DNA of 64,000 nucleotides, taken from the NCBI GenBank assembly GCA_902563575.1, contig CACEXV010000002.1:1-64000 (forward strand), read 5' to 3'. The DNA is from an uncultured Pelagibacteraceae bacterium (GTDB lineage Bacteria > Pseudomonadota > Alphaproteobacteria > Pelagibacterales > Pelagibacteraceae). Both the position numbers and the translations under genes were made by a program. Under the pieces are notes generated by a model. The model did no database searches. It was not told the origin of the DNA and saw only the letters and a program-made list of their open reading frames with translations. This document shows positions 1 to 13,522 of this stretch, piece by piece (positions within the stretch are counted from its first letter, which is position 1; each line of letters begins with the position of its first letter).

Positions 1-109
1 CTTTAACTATTATCTCGGTTTTTTTATTTTCTTCACTGTCTTTAGTTTCAGTATTAAAAACTCCTGTTGCTAAAACGACTGAAACTATAACAACAATTAA
101 AAAATTCAT
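1..109 (-). CDS. Truncated small secreted or membrane protein (N-terminal 36 codons)
   Basis: An ATG at 109 opens a reading frame that runs off the left edge of the window after 36 complete codons. The N-terminus (MNFLIVVIVSVVLATGVFN) is a short hydrophobic segment that could be a signal peptide or single membrane anchor, followed by a charged Glu/Lys-rich stretch. There is no lipobox cysteine. It is on the same strand as the two genes at 213-664 and lies about 100 bases downstream of them, so it could belong to the same transcript. The product is not recognised and too little is visible to assign a family. A chance open frame cannot be excluded. Confidence 0.45.
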   Translation of the reverse strand, partial: MNFLIVVIVSVVLATGVFNTETKDSEENKKTEIIVK

Positions 110-212
110 AACAACTCATTATACCACAATGTCACTGGTGATTAACTCATTTTGGACTCATATAGGACTAAATGAGAGACGACAATATGCTTACACCAGG
201 CCACAAAAATCA

Positions 213-293
213 TTAAAAAATATATTTATCTCCTAGATAAAAAACTAAGCCCAAGGCGATACCAGATAAAATCCAAAAAAATGAATCTTTCAT
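213..293 (-). CDS. 26-aa single-helix membrane microprotein, coupled to the upstream gene
   Basis: The frame begins with ATG at 293-291, which shares bases with the TGA stop of the pyrophosphohydrolase gene (TGATG), the usual layout for translational coupling. It encodes [20 protein letters not shown] followed by GDKYIF and a TAA stop. About residues 5-20 form one hydrophobic helix with small residues (SGIALG), short enough to cross a membrane once or lie in it. It is too short for the supplied ORF track. The coupling, clean start and stop, and membrane-like composition favour a real gene. The function is unknown, and I know of no family to place it in. Confidence 0.5.
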   Translation of the reverse strand: MKDSFFWILSGIALGLVFYLGDKYIF

Positions 294-664
294 CAAGCTA
301 CGAATTTGGTTAAATCTGGTTTAAAATAATTAGGACCCTTCATAACCTTCCCTTTTTCATTATAAATTGGTTTTCCATTTTGGTCTAATTTACTCATATT
401 AGAATTTTGAACCTCTTGAAAACATTTATCTAGATTGATACCAAAAGCGTGTCCAGCTCCATAAGTTACATAAAGTATATCTGTTAAAGCATCAGCAACT
501 TCCTTTATATCTTTCTTGTCTATCGCTTCTTTAAATTCCTGAAGCTCCTCTTCAATTAATTCGTAACGTAATTTAGTTATTTTTTCGTTAGGAAACTCAG
601 CTTTTTCTTTAATTTGTTGACCAAAGGTCTGCATAAACTTTTTTACACTTTCAAAATTACTCAT
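293..664 (-). CDS. MazG-like nucleotide pyrophosphohydrolase
   Basis: A 123-residue all-helical protein of the MazG/PRA-PH (all-alpha NTP pyrophosphatase) superfamily. The metal-binding signature appears as an acidic cluster [10 protein letters not shown] (about residues 35-44) followed by [12 protein letters not shown] (about 55-66), fitting the EExxE...ExxD pattern that binds Mg2+ and positions the nucleotide triphosphate. Members hydrolyse NTPs or dNTPs, or phosphoribosyl-ATP, to the monophosphate and pyrophosphate. The C-terminal part ([10 protein letters not shown]) resembles the subgroup often annotated as phosphoribosyl-ATP pyrophosphohydrolase-like, but no histidine genes lie nearby, so a housekeeping role on damaged or non-canonical nucleotides is more likely. 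It is divergent from fumC with about 58 bases between start codons. A 26-codon frame overlaps its stop codon. Confidence 0.75.
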   Translation of the reverse strand: MSNFESVKKFMQTFGQQIKEKAEFPNEKITKLRYELIEEELQEFKEAIDKKDIKEVADALTDILYVTYGAGHAFGINLDKCFQEVQNSNMSKLDQNGKPIYNEKGKVMKGPNYFKPDLTKFVA

Positions 665-722
665 ATTGTCCTTTATGTTTTATAATTTGTTTATAAAGGT
701 GTATTATAACAGAGAATCAATT

Positions 723-2111
723 ATGAAACATAGAATTGAGTTTGATAGCATAGGAAAAATTAAAGTTCCTGGTGATAAGTATTGGGGTGCCAGCACTGAA
801 AGATCCAACAAATATTTTAATATTGGTGATTTTAAGGTTAGACCAATAGTTATTCACTCTATTGCTATAATTAAAAAAGCTGCAGCAATTGTAAATTCAA
901 GAAATAAAGATTTAGAAAAAAGATTAGCCAAATTTATTATCAAATCAGCTGATGAAGTTATCAGAGGTAAACATGATACACATTTTCCTCTAAAAGTATG
1001 GCAGACCGGATCCGGGACACAAACAAATATGAATGTGAATGAAGTAATTGCCAATAGAGCAATAGAAATGATGAAGGGTAAGCTTGGTTCAAAAAAACCT
1101 GTCCATCCTAATGACCATGTTAATAAATCTCAGTCAACAAATGACGTTTTTCCAACTGCTATGCATATATCTATAGCCTTAAAGGCTAGGGAAAAATTAA
1201 TACCCTCATTAAAACTTTTGGAAAAAGAATTGGGTAAAAAAGTTAAAAAATTTAAATCAATAGTAAAAGTTGGCAGAACTCACCTACAAGATGCAACTCC
1301 GATAACTTTAGGTCAAGAATTTTCAGGTTACCATTCGCAATTAAAAAAGTGTATTGAGAGAATTGAGAGAGCTTTACAAGAAATATATTTTTTAGCTCAA
1401 GGTGGAACTGCTGTTGGCACAGGTTTAAATACAAGAAAAAATTTTGATAAAAAAATTGTTAAAGAAATTTCTAGAATTACAAGGTTACCTTTCAAAGTTG
1501 CGCCTAATAAATTTGCAGCCTTAGCTGCTCATGACTCAATAGTCAATTTTTCAGGCACAATGAATACAACAGCGGTTTGTTTGATGAAGATTGCGAATGA
1601 TATAAGATTTCTTGGTTCAGGACCTAGAGCGGGTTACGGGGAACTAGTATTGCCTTCTAATGAACCTGGTTCATCAATAATGCCTGGTAAAGTAAACCCA
1701 ACTCAGTCTGAAGCGGTAACTATGGTCTGCGTAAAAGTGATTGGAAATCATAATGGTATCACTATGGCGGGATCCCATGGTCATTTTGAATTAAATGTTT
1801 TTAAACCTCTCATCATTCACAATATTTTACAATCTATAGAAATAATGGCAGACTCTGCTAGAACATTTGCATTGTATTGTGTGAAGGGGATAAAAGCTGA
1901 TAAAAAAAGAATAAAAAGTCTTCTAGATAATTCTTTGATGAATGTTACAGCCTTAGCACCAATGATAGGTTATGATAAAGCGGCAAAAATTGCAAAACTT
2001 GCACACCAAAATGGAACATCATTGAAAGAGGAGATACTCAGAGAAAAAATTCTTAGTGAAAAGGATTATGATAAGATAATGAAACCAATTTCAATGACAA
2101 GGCCAAAGTAA
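723..2111 (+). CDS. fumC: Fumarate hydratase class II
   Basis: Class II (iron-independent) fumarase, catalysing reversible hydration of fumarate to L-malate in the TCA cycle as a cytoplasmic homotetramer. The superfamily signature [11 protein letters not shown] is intact near residue 316, GSGTQTNMN near residue 100 contributes substrate contacts, and [10 protein letters not shown] is also present. The ORF track begins at a TTG at 666 and adds 19 residues ([17 protein letters not shown] and neighbours) not seen in fumarases. I place the start at the ATG at 723, giving 462 residues, the usual family length. AT-rich promoter-like sequence (TATAAT-type hexamers) lies between 680 and 710. It is monocistronic as far as can be seen, with about 96 bases before uvrD. 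Confidence 0.95.
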   Translation: MKHRIEFDSIGKIKVPGDKYWGASTERSNKYFNIGDFKVRPIVIHSIAIIKKAAAIVNSRNKDLEKRLAKFIIKSADEVIRGKHDTHFPLKVWQTGSGTQTNMNVNEVIANRAIEMMKGKLGSKKPVHPNDHVNKSQSTNDVFPTAMHISIALKAREKLIPSLKLLEKELGKKVKKFKSIVKVGRTHLQDATPITLGQEFSGYHSQLKKCIERIERALQEIYFLAQGGTAVGTGLNTRKNFDKKIVKEISRITRLPFKVAPNKFAALAAHDSIVNFSGTMNTTAVCLMKIANDIRFLGSGPRAGYGELVLPSNEPGSSIMPGKVNPTQSEAVTMVCVKVIGNHNGITMAGSHGHFELNVFKPLIIHNILQSIEIMADSARTFALYCVKGIKADKKRIKSLLDNSLMNVTALAPMIGYDKAAKIAKLAHQNGTSLKEEILREKILSEKDYDKIMKPISMTRPK

Positions 2112-2207
2112 TCCTAAACTAGTATTGTAAAAATCTTCAATTTCCCTGTGATTATATTTCATTTTTTTAAATTTTCTTAATAGTGTATAAATGTAATTTT
2201 TAACTTT

Positions 2208-4243
2208 ATGAGTAAAATAGAAGAATTAGTAGATAATTTAAATAAAAGTCAAAAAGAAGCGGTATTAGATACTGACGGTCCTAGTTTGATTGTTGCAGGG
2301 GCTGGGTCTGGTAAAACAAGAGTGCTCACAACGAGGTTGGCTTACATAATTAGTAAAAAAAAAGCGTGGTCTAATCAGATTCTTTGTGTGACTTTTACAA
2401 ATAAAGCTGCGAGAGAAATGCAGAATAGAGTAATTGATTATTTAAAAGGAGAGTCAAGTGCTGTACCGTGGCTAGGTACATTTCACTCTATAAGTGTGAA
2501 GATTTTGAGAAGACACGCTGAAGCTTTAGGATACAAAAGTAATTTTACAATTTTAGATACTGACGATCAAAAGAAATTAGTAAGAAAAATTTTAGATTCA
2601 GAAAATATAGACCAGAAAAAAATATCTCCGCAATTTATATTAGGTTATATCGATAGGTGGAAAAATAAAGGCTTATTACCACAAGAAGTAAAAGTGAAAA
2701 ATTCAAATGTTTTGGAAAAAACAATCCATAAAGTTTATGGCACTTATCAAAATAAGATAAAAGACTTAAATGCTTTTGATTTTGGAGATTTAATTTTATT
2801 TTGTGTCAAATTATTCGAAAAGGACGAGTCAATTAAACGTATATATAATAGTAATTTCAAATATATACTTGTCGATGAGTATCAAGATACAAATTTTATT
2901 CAAAATAAATGGTTAAATCTTTTAGTTAATGAGAATAAAAATATTTGCTGTGTAGGGGACGATGATCAATCCATATATAGCTGGAGAGGTGCTGAAATTA
3001 AGAATTTTTTAACTTTCGATAAAATTTACGATAACTGTAAAGTTTACAAGCTGGAACAAAACTACAGATCTACAAAAAATATTTTGGATACAGCTTCTTC
3101 TCTTATCTCAAATAATGAGAAAAGAGTTGGTAAAAAACTTTGGTCTAATGGTGAAGAGGGAGAATTAGTAAGATTAAATTGTTATGCATCTGGAAAAGAG
3201 GAAGCTGAGGGTATATCTGAGGTGTTAGACAAAAAAATAAGAAAAAAATACTCACTTAATAACGTTTCTATTCTATTTAGAGCAATATATCAGACCAGAG
3301 AGTTTGAAGAACGTTTTTTAAAAATAGGCATTAATTACAGAGTCTTAGGTGGAATTAAATTTTATGAGAGAGCAGAAATAAAAGATGCAGTAGCTTATTT
3401 AAGAATCATAAACCAAAAGTACGATGATTTGGCCTTAGAACGAACTTTGTCTGCGCCAAAAAAGGGAATTGGTGAGAGTACAATTAGACAAATTTCTGAA
3501 TTTGCTAGTAAAAATAAATTATGTATGGAAGACTCAATTTTAAAACTAATAGAGCTAGATAAATTTAAGCCAAAAGTAAAAAATACTATAAAACAATTTA
3601 TAAGATTAATTGAAAAGTGGAGAAATGATTTAAAAAAAATAAAGCATTTTGATTTACTTAAATTGTTATTGGATGAGTCGGGTTATTCTTCAACATTAAA
3701 GAATAAAAAAGACTTAGAAAATGAGAATAGACTTGAAAACCTTAAAGAACTTTTGAGAGCTATGAGAGACTACGATAATTTGAATAGTTTTTTAGAGCAT
3801 GTTGCATTGGCAACATCTATTGATCAAGATTGGGAGGGGGAAAAAGTAAACTTAATGACGATGCACGCTGCAAAAGGTTTAGAATTTGATGTGGTTTTTC
3901 TTCCTGGGTGGGAAGAAGGTTTGTTTCCACATCAAAAATCTTTGGAGGAAAAAGGAGACTTTGCTTTAGAGGAGGAAAGAAGATTAGCATATGTTGGTAT
4001 AACAAGAGCAAAAAAGGAAGCCTATATCTCATTTGCCATGAGAAGATCTTATCATGGAGATTGGATGGACTCTTTACCCTCAAGATTTGTTAACGAATTG
4101 CCAGACAGTAGCATCGAAAAAAATGAAAATAACAATAAACTTGAGGACGAGGATTTTGATTTTAATCAAGATTTAACTGTAGAATATGACCAAGAGTACA
4201 GGAGTCCAGGGTGGGAAAGATTTAAAAATAAAAAACTTCTGAA

Positions 4244-4265
<22 letters not shown>
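2208..4265 (+). CDS. uvrD: UvrD/PcrA-type 3'-5' DNA helicase
   Basis: A superfamily 1A ATP-dependent helicase of 685 residues that unwinds DNA 3'-5' in nucleotide excision and mismatch repair and removes recombination proteins. Visible motifs in order are motif Ia/Q near the N-terminus (LNKSQKEAV), Walker A AGAGSGKT (about 30-37), TFTNKAAREM, Walker B VDEYQDTN, GDDDQSIYSWRGA (motif III), QNYRST (IV), MTMHAAKGLEFDVVFLPGWEEGLFPH (V region) and VGITRAKK (VI). The length and the GWEEGLFPH segment fit UvrD/PcrA rather than Rep, AddA or RecB. The C-terminus is short and basic and lacks an obvious Tudor-like extension. Its last 22 bases overlap the start of pepP, so the two are probably co-transcribed. 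UvrB and UvrC are also encoded in this window, but 40 kb away. Confidence 0.92.
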
Positions 4266-8814
<4,549 letters not shown>

Positions 8815-8861
8815 TAGATTTATTCATATCAAATAAAACTATATAGGTAAATTTAAGGATT

Positions 8862-9788
8862 TTATGCAGTTGCAGATAAGTTGATCTTAGATTTTTTTAA
8901 GTCTTTTGTTATTAACTCTATATTTTCAAGATCAATTAGTACGAAATTCGAACTTTCTTCAAAAATTTTTTTTAGTAAGCCTATAGTCATTTTATGTCCA
9001 CCCTCTTTGCAAGATACATTACCTAAAACTCTTGAGCCTGAAAGCATCATATCGCCACATAGATCTAATATTTTATGATTTACAAATTCGTTTTTATTTC
9101 TTAAGCCACTTGGATTTAAAACCTTTTCATTGTCTACGACAATTGCATTATCTAAAGATCCACCCTTAGCAAGTCCCACTTTTTTAATTTGCTCAATATC
9201 TTCATAAAGACAAAAAGTTCGAGATGAGTATACGTCTTTTAATTGATCTTTATAAAAATCAACTTTATTTTTTTGATTACCTATAATTTGATTTTCATAG
9301 CTCAATTCAAAATCTATGCTTAGACCAAAATTGTTTGGCTTTATCTTTATAGACTTAGTACCATCTTTAAAATTTACTTCTTTGCAGATTTTCACAAATT
9401 TTCTTTTTTTTAACTGTTCTTCTGTTCCAGCGGTTTTTATTATCTCTATAAAATCTGATGATGAGCCATCCATAATTGGAACCTCATTATTATCTATCTC
9501 GACTATCAAGTTGTCTATACCAGTTATGTATATAGCTGCCATCAAATGCTCAATCGTACTGACAGAAACACCGCTTGAATTTGAAATTGTTGTGCATAGT
9601 TGCGCTGATGAAACATTTTTATACTCGGCTTTAATAAATTGATTTTTCTTTACATCAGTTCTTTTAAAAACTATCCCAGTGTTTTCTTCAGCGGGAACTA
9701 GAGTTACATTGGCCATATTGCCATAGTGCAAGCCGATTCCCTTAAAAGAGATATTTTTTTTTATTGTATGTTGCAGATAATTATTCAT
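8862..9788 (-). CDS. lpxC: UDP-3-O-acyl-N-acetylglucosamine deacetylase
   Basis: Zinc enzyme making the first committed step of lipid A synthesis: deacetylation of UDP-3-O-acyl-GlcNAc. Two LpxC-fold halves are visible. Zinc and catalytic motifs include TIEHLMAAIY (His) and NHKILDLCGDMML (His and Asp). NGMRN-type residues appear as NPSGLRNKNEFV. The ORF track starts at a TTG at 9851 with 21 extra residues unlike any LpxC; the ATG at 9788 gives MNNYLQHTIKK and 308 residues, the family norm. No Shine-Dalgarno sequence precedes that ATG, and a TATAAC hexamer only 8 bases upstream would produce an almost leaderless message. The gene follows ftsA with a 65-base gap, the position normally held by ftsZ. 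Confidence 0.94.
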   Translation of the reverse strand: MNNYLQHTIKKNISFKGIGLHYGNMANVTLVPAEENTGIVFKRTDVKKNQFIKAEYKNVSSAQLCTTISNSSGVSVSTIEHLMAAIYITGIDNLIVEIDNNEVPIMDGSSSDFIEIIKTAGTEEQLKKRKFVKICKEVNFKDGTKSIKIKPNNFGLSIDFELSYENQIIGNQKNKVDFYKDQLKDVYSSRTFCLYEDIEQIKKVGLAKGGSLDNAIVVDNEKVLNPSGLRNKNEFVNHKILDLCGDMMLSGSRVLGNVSCKEGGHKMTIGLLKKIFEESSNFVLIDLENIELITKDLKKSKINLSATA

Positions 9789-9853
9789 CGAGGAAGTTAT
9801 AGATTGAGAATCGGTAGAACTTAAAACAAGAAATGTTTCAAAAAATAACAAGA

Positions 9854-11044
9854 CTACTTAAATATTATTCTAAAGAACTTAGATAAAAGCGACCTTTTTT
9901 CAACTTTTATAGGTAAAGCTTCTGATTTCCACCCATTTATAACTAGACTCATAGCTGTTAAATAATTATCTTCTTGTTCATCTTGGGTTTCTACGAAGGT
10001 CTCGATGTTCTGGTCTAAATAAATTTTAAAATTTTTTGAAAAGTTCTTGTAAATATACACGTCTTCAAAAGACAACTTTATAAAAACATTTTTGTTGGCA
10101 AAACTAAGATTTATATTTTTTTTTATCAATATATCGCAAATTTCAGATATTCTTGCATTGATAATGTCTTCAACATGTTGCAAACTAATTTGTCTATTCT
10201 TTAAATTATCATGATCAAAATATTTTTCCTCAATATTTGAAACCTTTTTTTTCACATCATTAAAGTCCGTATCTTTAATTAAATTTTGAGAATTATTTAG
10301 ACTCAGTTTACAAACTTTTGCAACGTCTTTATATAATATATCAGATCCAAAATTGAATGACTCAGAATATTTAAATGCGGCATTTTCAAAAAATGATAAT
10401 TGGATATCTTTATCATTTATTTTAATATCAATTATCTTTTTTTTTCCCAAGAAAGTATTTATTGAATTAATTCCTCTTATAAAGTTTTTTAAAATAATTC
10501 TCTCAACATCTAAGTTACATGAATTACATAATGCATTTATTCTTCTTTTTTCATCACTATCAATTAAAAAAAAGGATAAGGAGTGCCCATAAAAATCAGC
10601 TGTTGAATTTATAGGAATGGATTCTACTTCTTTAAAATCTAAAATAAAACTAGTATTAAAAATATGAATGATGTCTTTATTTTTTTCGTTTTTGAGCACG
10701 TCTGTTTTAAGTTTATTTATCAAAAAGGTTACATCATCATTATTTATTTTTGATCCGAGCATATTTTTTGAGCTTGATATATTAATATTATTAGAATTGT
10801 AGTAATTCAGTATGACTATTATTTTATGAAAAATTTTACTACTTTTTTTTTCTATTTCATTTAGTGTTTTTTTTAATCTTTTTTTTATTTCATCACTTAT
10901 AATTAACTTGCCGTTTTCCACACATGTTAATTCTATAATTTCTTTTTGAATGATTGATAAGATTTTATCCTTTTCTAAAATGACTAAAAATATTAAAGAA
11001 CTATTATTAATTTCCAAAAATAATTTAACATTTTTCTCTGGCAT
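9854..11044 (-). CDS. ftsA: Divergent FtsA-like cell-division protein
   Basis: Assigned as FtsA mainly from its position directly behind ftsQ and its C-terminus. The last residues (KRSLLSKFFRIIFK) form a basic amphipathic helix like the FtsA membrane-targeting sequence that tethers FtsZ filaments to the membrane. The 396-residue length fits FtsA. The body is strongly diverged: the phosphate-1 segment at the N-terminus reads LFLEINNSSL instead of a DIGSxK-like motif, and the candidate phosphate-2 segment reads IIDIKINDKDIQLSF without the usual GGGTT glycines. ATP binding is therefore doubtful. The protein is extremely Asn/Lys/Ile rich. It is 2 bases downstream of ftsQ. An unrelated membrane-tethered division factor cannot be excluded. 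Confidence 0.65.
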   Translation of the reverse strand: MPEKNVKLFLEINNSSLIFLVILEKDKILSIIQKEIIELTCVENGKLIISDEIKKRLKKTLNEIEKKSSKIFHKIIVILNYYNSNNINISSSKNMLGSKINNDDVTFLINKLKTDVLKNEKNKDIIHIFNTSFILDFKEVESIPINSTADFYGHSLSFFLIDSDEKRRINALCNSCNLDVERIILKNFIRGINSINTFLGKKKIIDIKINDKDIQLSFFENAAFKYSESFNFGSDILYKDVAKVCKLSLNNSQNLIKDTDFNDVKKKVSNIEEKYFDHDNLKNRQISLQHVEDIINARISEICDILIKKNINLSFANKNVFIKLSFEDVYIYKNFSKNFKIYLDQNIETFVETQDEQEDNYLTAMSLVINGWKSEALPIKVEKRSLLSKFFRIIFK

Positions 11045-11046
11045 AA

Positions 11047-11700
11047 TTATTTTAAGATCAATTGATCTTTAATGCGGTAATCAAATACTGAGTGATTTTT
11101 AATTAAATTGTTATCTAAATTGAGATAATTTGTAATACTATTCTTATAATCCAGTTTGGGTAACTTAATCAATTTTTTATTTTTTGTTAGAATATCCCAT
11201 CTGCCTACCTCAAAATAATAATATGCTTTTATATTATTCAAATTAAAATTGAGAAATCCTAAATCTTCATAAAATTCTACAAATTTTTTGTAATCACCAA
11301 AAACATTTGGTAATTTATTATTTAAAATATCTTTATTAAATTTCAGTAATTTGTTATCTCTGGAGAGAAAAAATTTATCCTTATTTTTATTTACAATAGC
11401 AATAATTTCTCTTTCTTTTAATTCAATTATGATTTTGTCTGGGTAAACTTTTTTTAGTGATGCGTTTTCAATAAACTCGTAATCATTTATCAAAGAATTA
11501 ATTTTTTCTATATTGAGAGCCATTAAATTAGTTTCATATAATACGGATAATTCCTTTGTAATTTCTTTTTTTGAGATATTTTTTCCTGTGGATACCTCTA
11601 TCTTTTTTATTGGAAAAAATTCAATTTCAACTTTCGGATTATATGTAGGTAATAAAAAAAAAGATATTATAATTAAATATTTTAAGTTTTTATTTATCAT
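11047..11700 (-). CDS. ftsQ: Cell-division protein FtsQ
   Basis: Bitopic inner-membrane division protein that links FtsA/FtsZ to the septal synthesis complex (FtsB, FtsL, FtsW, FtsI). An N-terminal hydrophobic segment (about residues 7-18, YLIIISFFLLP) has only a few cytoplasmic residues before it. A POTRA domain follows (about 30-105: IKKIEVSTGKNISKKEI ... PDKIIIELKEREIIAIV), the hallmark of FtsQ/DivIB, then a beta-rich C-terminal domain. At 217 residues it is shorter than the roughly 270-300 residues typical of proteobacterial FtsQ, mainly because the cytoplasmic tail is nearly absent. It overlaps ddl by 4 bases, so translation is probably coupled. Confidence 0.85.
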   Translation of the reverse strand: MINKNLKYLIIISFFLLPTYNPKVEIEFFPIKKIEVSTGKNISKKEITKELSVLYETNLMALNIEKINSLINDYEFIENASLKKVYPDKIIIELKEREIIAIVNKNKDKFFLSRDNKLLKFNKDILNNKLPNVFGDYKKFVEFYEDLGFLNFNLNNIKAYYYFEVGRWDILTKNKKLIKLPKLDYKNSITNYLNLDNNLIKNHSVFDYRIKDQLILK

Positions 11701-12626
11701 TTATGTAAACCGGCGTCTGATAAAATTTTATTTATAAGACTCTCAAAACTAATATTATAATATTTTGCGATTTCAGGCACTAGAGATAAACTTGTCATCC
11801 CGGGTTGAGTGTTAATTTCCAACAAATAAAATTTATTTTTATAAAATTTAAAATCTGATCTTGTCACACCTCTGCACCCCATTATTTTGTGAACTCTTTC
11901 AGCAATTTTCATAACTTTTCTATAATTTTTCTTGCTGAGATTTGCAGGCATAATATGTGTAGTTTTTGCTGACTTTGAATATTTAGCTTTATAATCATAA
12001 AATTTTCTTTTTGGCTTAAGTTCTATTGAGCCAATAGCTTTTTTGTTTATTACAGCAACTTGAATTTCTTGACCCCCTATAAACTCTTCACACAGAATTT
12101 CTTTATAATTTTTACTTAAACTTTTTAATACGGATGATATTTTAGAATAATTAAAACAAATATTTACATCGATACTAGATCCTTCTCTTATAGGTTTTAA
12201 AACAATTGGAAGTTTGAATTTTTTTCTTGCGATTTTTGATTTAATTAAATTGACATTATCATTCAAATTTAAATGTAAAAATCTTGGCGTTAATATTCTA
12301 TTAGAAATGAATATATTTTTAGAAATAATTTTATCCATTGAATTCATAGATGAAATTACACCTGAGTGAGTATACGGTATTCTTAAATATTCAAAATTAC
12401 TTTGAGCAATTCCATCCTCACCGTATTTACCGTGAAGTGCGTTGAAAATTATGTCAATTTGATTTTTATTAATTTGATTTAAAGGTTTTTTTTTTGGATC
12501 TAAAGTTTTAACATAATGACCTAGTTTTTTAATTGCCTTAATGCAGGCTCTACCTGACTTAAGACTTACCTCTCTTTCTCGTGATAATCCACCTAATACT
12601 ACTAAGACTTTTTTTCTTTTTTTCAT
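11697..12626 (-). CDS. ddl: D-alanine--D-alanine ligase
   Basis: ATP-grasp enzyme joining two D-alanines to give the dipeptide that MurF adds to the peptidoglycan precursor. The N-terminal domain begins VLVVLGGLSREREVSLKSG, the classical Ddl signature, and HGKYGEDGIAQ matches the HGxxGEDG motif. The ATP-grasp lobe contains LPIVLKPIREGSS and the C-terminal metal and substrate motif FYLLEINTQPGMTSLSL (E...N). The length of 309 residues is normal. It sits between murB and ftsQ with 4-base overlaps on both sides, the standard position of ddlB in division clusters. Confidence 0.95.
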   Translation of the reverse strand: MKKRKKVLVVLGGLSREREVSLKSGRACIKAIKKLGHYVKTLDPKKKPLNQINKNQIDIIFNALHGKYGEDGIAQSNFEYLRIPYTHSGVISSMNSMDKIISKNIFISNRILTPRFLHLNLNDNVNLIKSKIARKKFKLPIVLKPIREGSSIDVNICFNYSKISSVLKSLSKNYKEILCEEFIGGQEIQVAVINKKAIGSIELKPKRKFYDYKAKYSKSAKTTHIMPANLSKKNYRKVMKIAERVHKIMGCRGVTRSDFKFYKNKFYLLEINTQPGMTSLSLVPEIAKYYNISFESLINKILSDAGLHK

Positions 12627-13522
12627 TTATCGCCAATTATCTTAATTTCTAAACTAAGAGTTACTCCGCTTTTTTCTAAAACATTTTTTTTAACTTTATT
12701 TATAAGTTCTTCAATGTCAGATGCTTTTGCTTTACCGTTATTTACAAAAAAATTAGAGTGTTGTTCAGAAATTCGCGCGTCACCTACCACGAATTTGCTT
12801 GACCCAGTTTTTCTTATTAGCTGCCATGCTTTTTCACCTTTTGGATTTTTAAAAGTACTCCCGCACGTTTTAACTCTAGAAGGTTGATCTTTCTTTTTTT
12901 TCTGAATAAAACTATTTTGAAGATTTTCAATTTTACTATTTAGTTCTTTTCTCCCTTTAAATTTAGCTGACAAAATAATAACGTTTTTTGGTAAATTTGT
13001 TCCTCTGTAATAAAATTCTATATCCGCTTTTGAAATTTCTTTTATATCGCCATTTAAATCCATAATTTTTAATGACTCAAGAACTTGTGATATTTCTTGG
13101 CCGTAACATCCGCTATTCATAATAATTGCACCTCCAATAGAACCTGGTATACACGATAAAAACTCAAAGCCTGTTATAGAATTTTCCTTTGTAAAATTTG
13201 AAACTTTTTTATCCAATGTTGCGGCACCTACCTCTATCTCAGTTTCTCCATTTTTCTTGATAAAGGAAAAGTTGGATCCTAGTTTGATGGTTAAACCTTT
13301 CAAACCCTTGTCACGAAAAAGAGTGTTAGAACCTGCCCCAATTACAAAAATTTCTTTATTATGTTCTTTTGCCTCTTTAAGAAACTCTTTGATTTGTATT
13401 TCATCTGATGGCTTAAAGAAAATCTCGGCAGGCCCACCTAGATTGAACCAGCTATATTTAGAGAGATTTTCATTTAAGGTTATATTTTTTTCGAATTTTT
13501 TAATTAATTTTTCCTCTATCAT
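12623..13522 (-). CDS. murB: UDP-N-acetylenolpyruvoylglucosamine reductase
   Basis: FAD-dependent enzyme that reduces the enolpyruvyl group to form UDP-MurNAc, second step of peptidoglycan precursor synthesis. FAD-binding motifs are visible: LGGPAEIFFKP near residue 29, VIGAGSNTLFRD near 60, and GFEFLSCIPGSIGGAIIMNSGCYG near 120-142. The C-terminal SCGSTFKNP-like segment appears as KTCGSTFKNPKGEKAW with the catalytic serine, and a Glu lies in the last 15 residues (LSLEIKIIG). The lack of a long insertion suggests the type II form typical of alphaproteobacteria. It overlaps murC and ddl by 4 bases each. Confidence 0.95.
   Translation of the reverse strand: MIEEKLIKKFEKNITLNENLSKYSWFNLGGPAEIFFKPSDEIQIKEFLKEAKEHNKEIFVIGAGSNTLFRDKGLKGLTIKLGSNFSFIKKNGETEIEVGAATLDKKVSNFTKENSITGFEFLSCIPGSIGGAIIMNSGCYGQEISQVLESLKIMDLNGDIKEISKADIEFYYRGTNLPKNVIILSAKFKGRKELNSKIENLQNSFIQKKKKDQPSRVKTCGSTFKNPKGEKAWQLIRKTGSSKFVVGDARISEQHSNFFVNNGKAKASDIEELINKVKKNVLEKSGVTLSLEIKIIGDK

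Noticed and set aside
146-176. Inverted repeat CTCATTT/AAATGAG with a 17-base loop
   Set aside because: Short stem, long loop and AT-rich surroundings make chance likely; no T-run follows to suggest a terminator.
3817-4093. Overlapping ORFs opposite or inside uvrD (both strands)
   Set aside because: They fall within the conserved helicase motif V-VI region and are shadows of uvrD.
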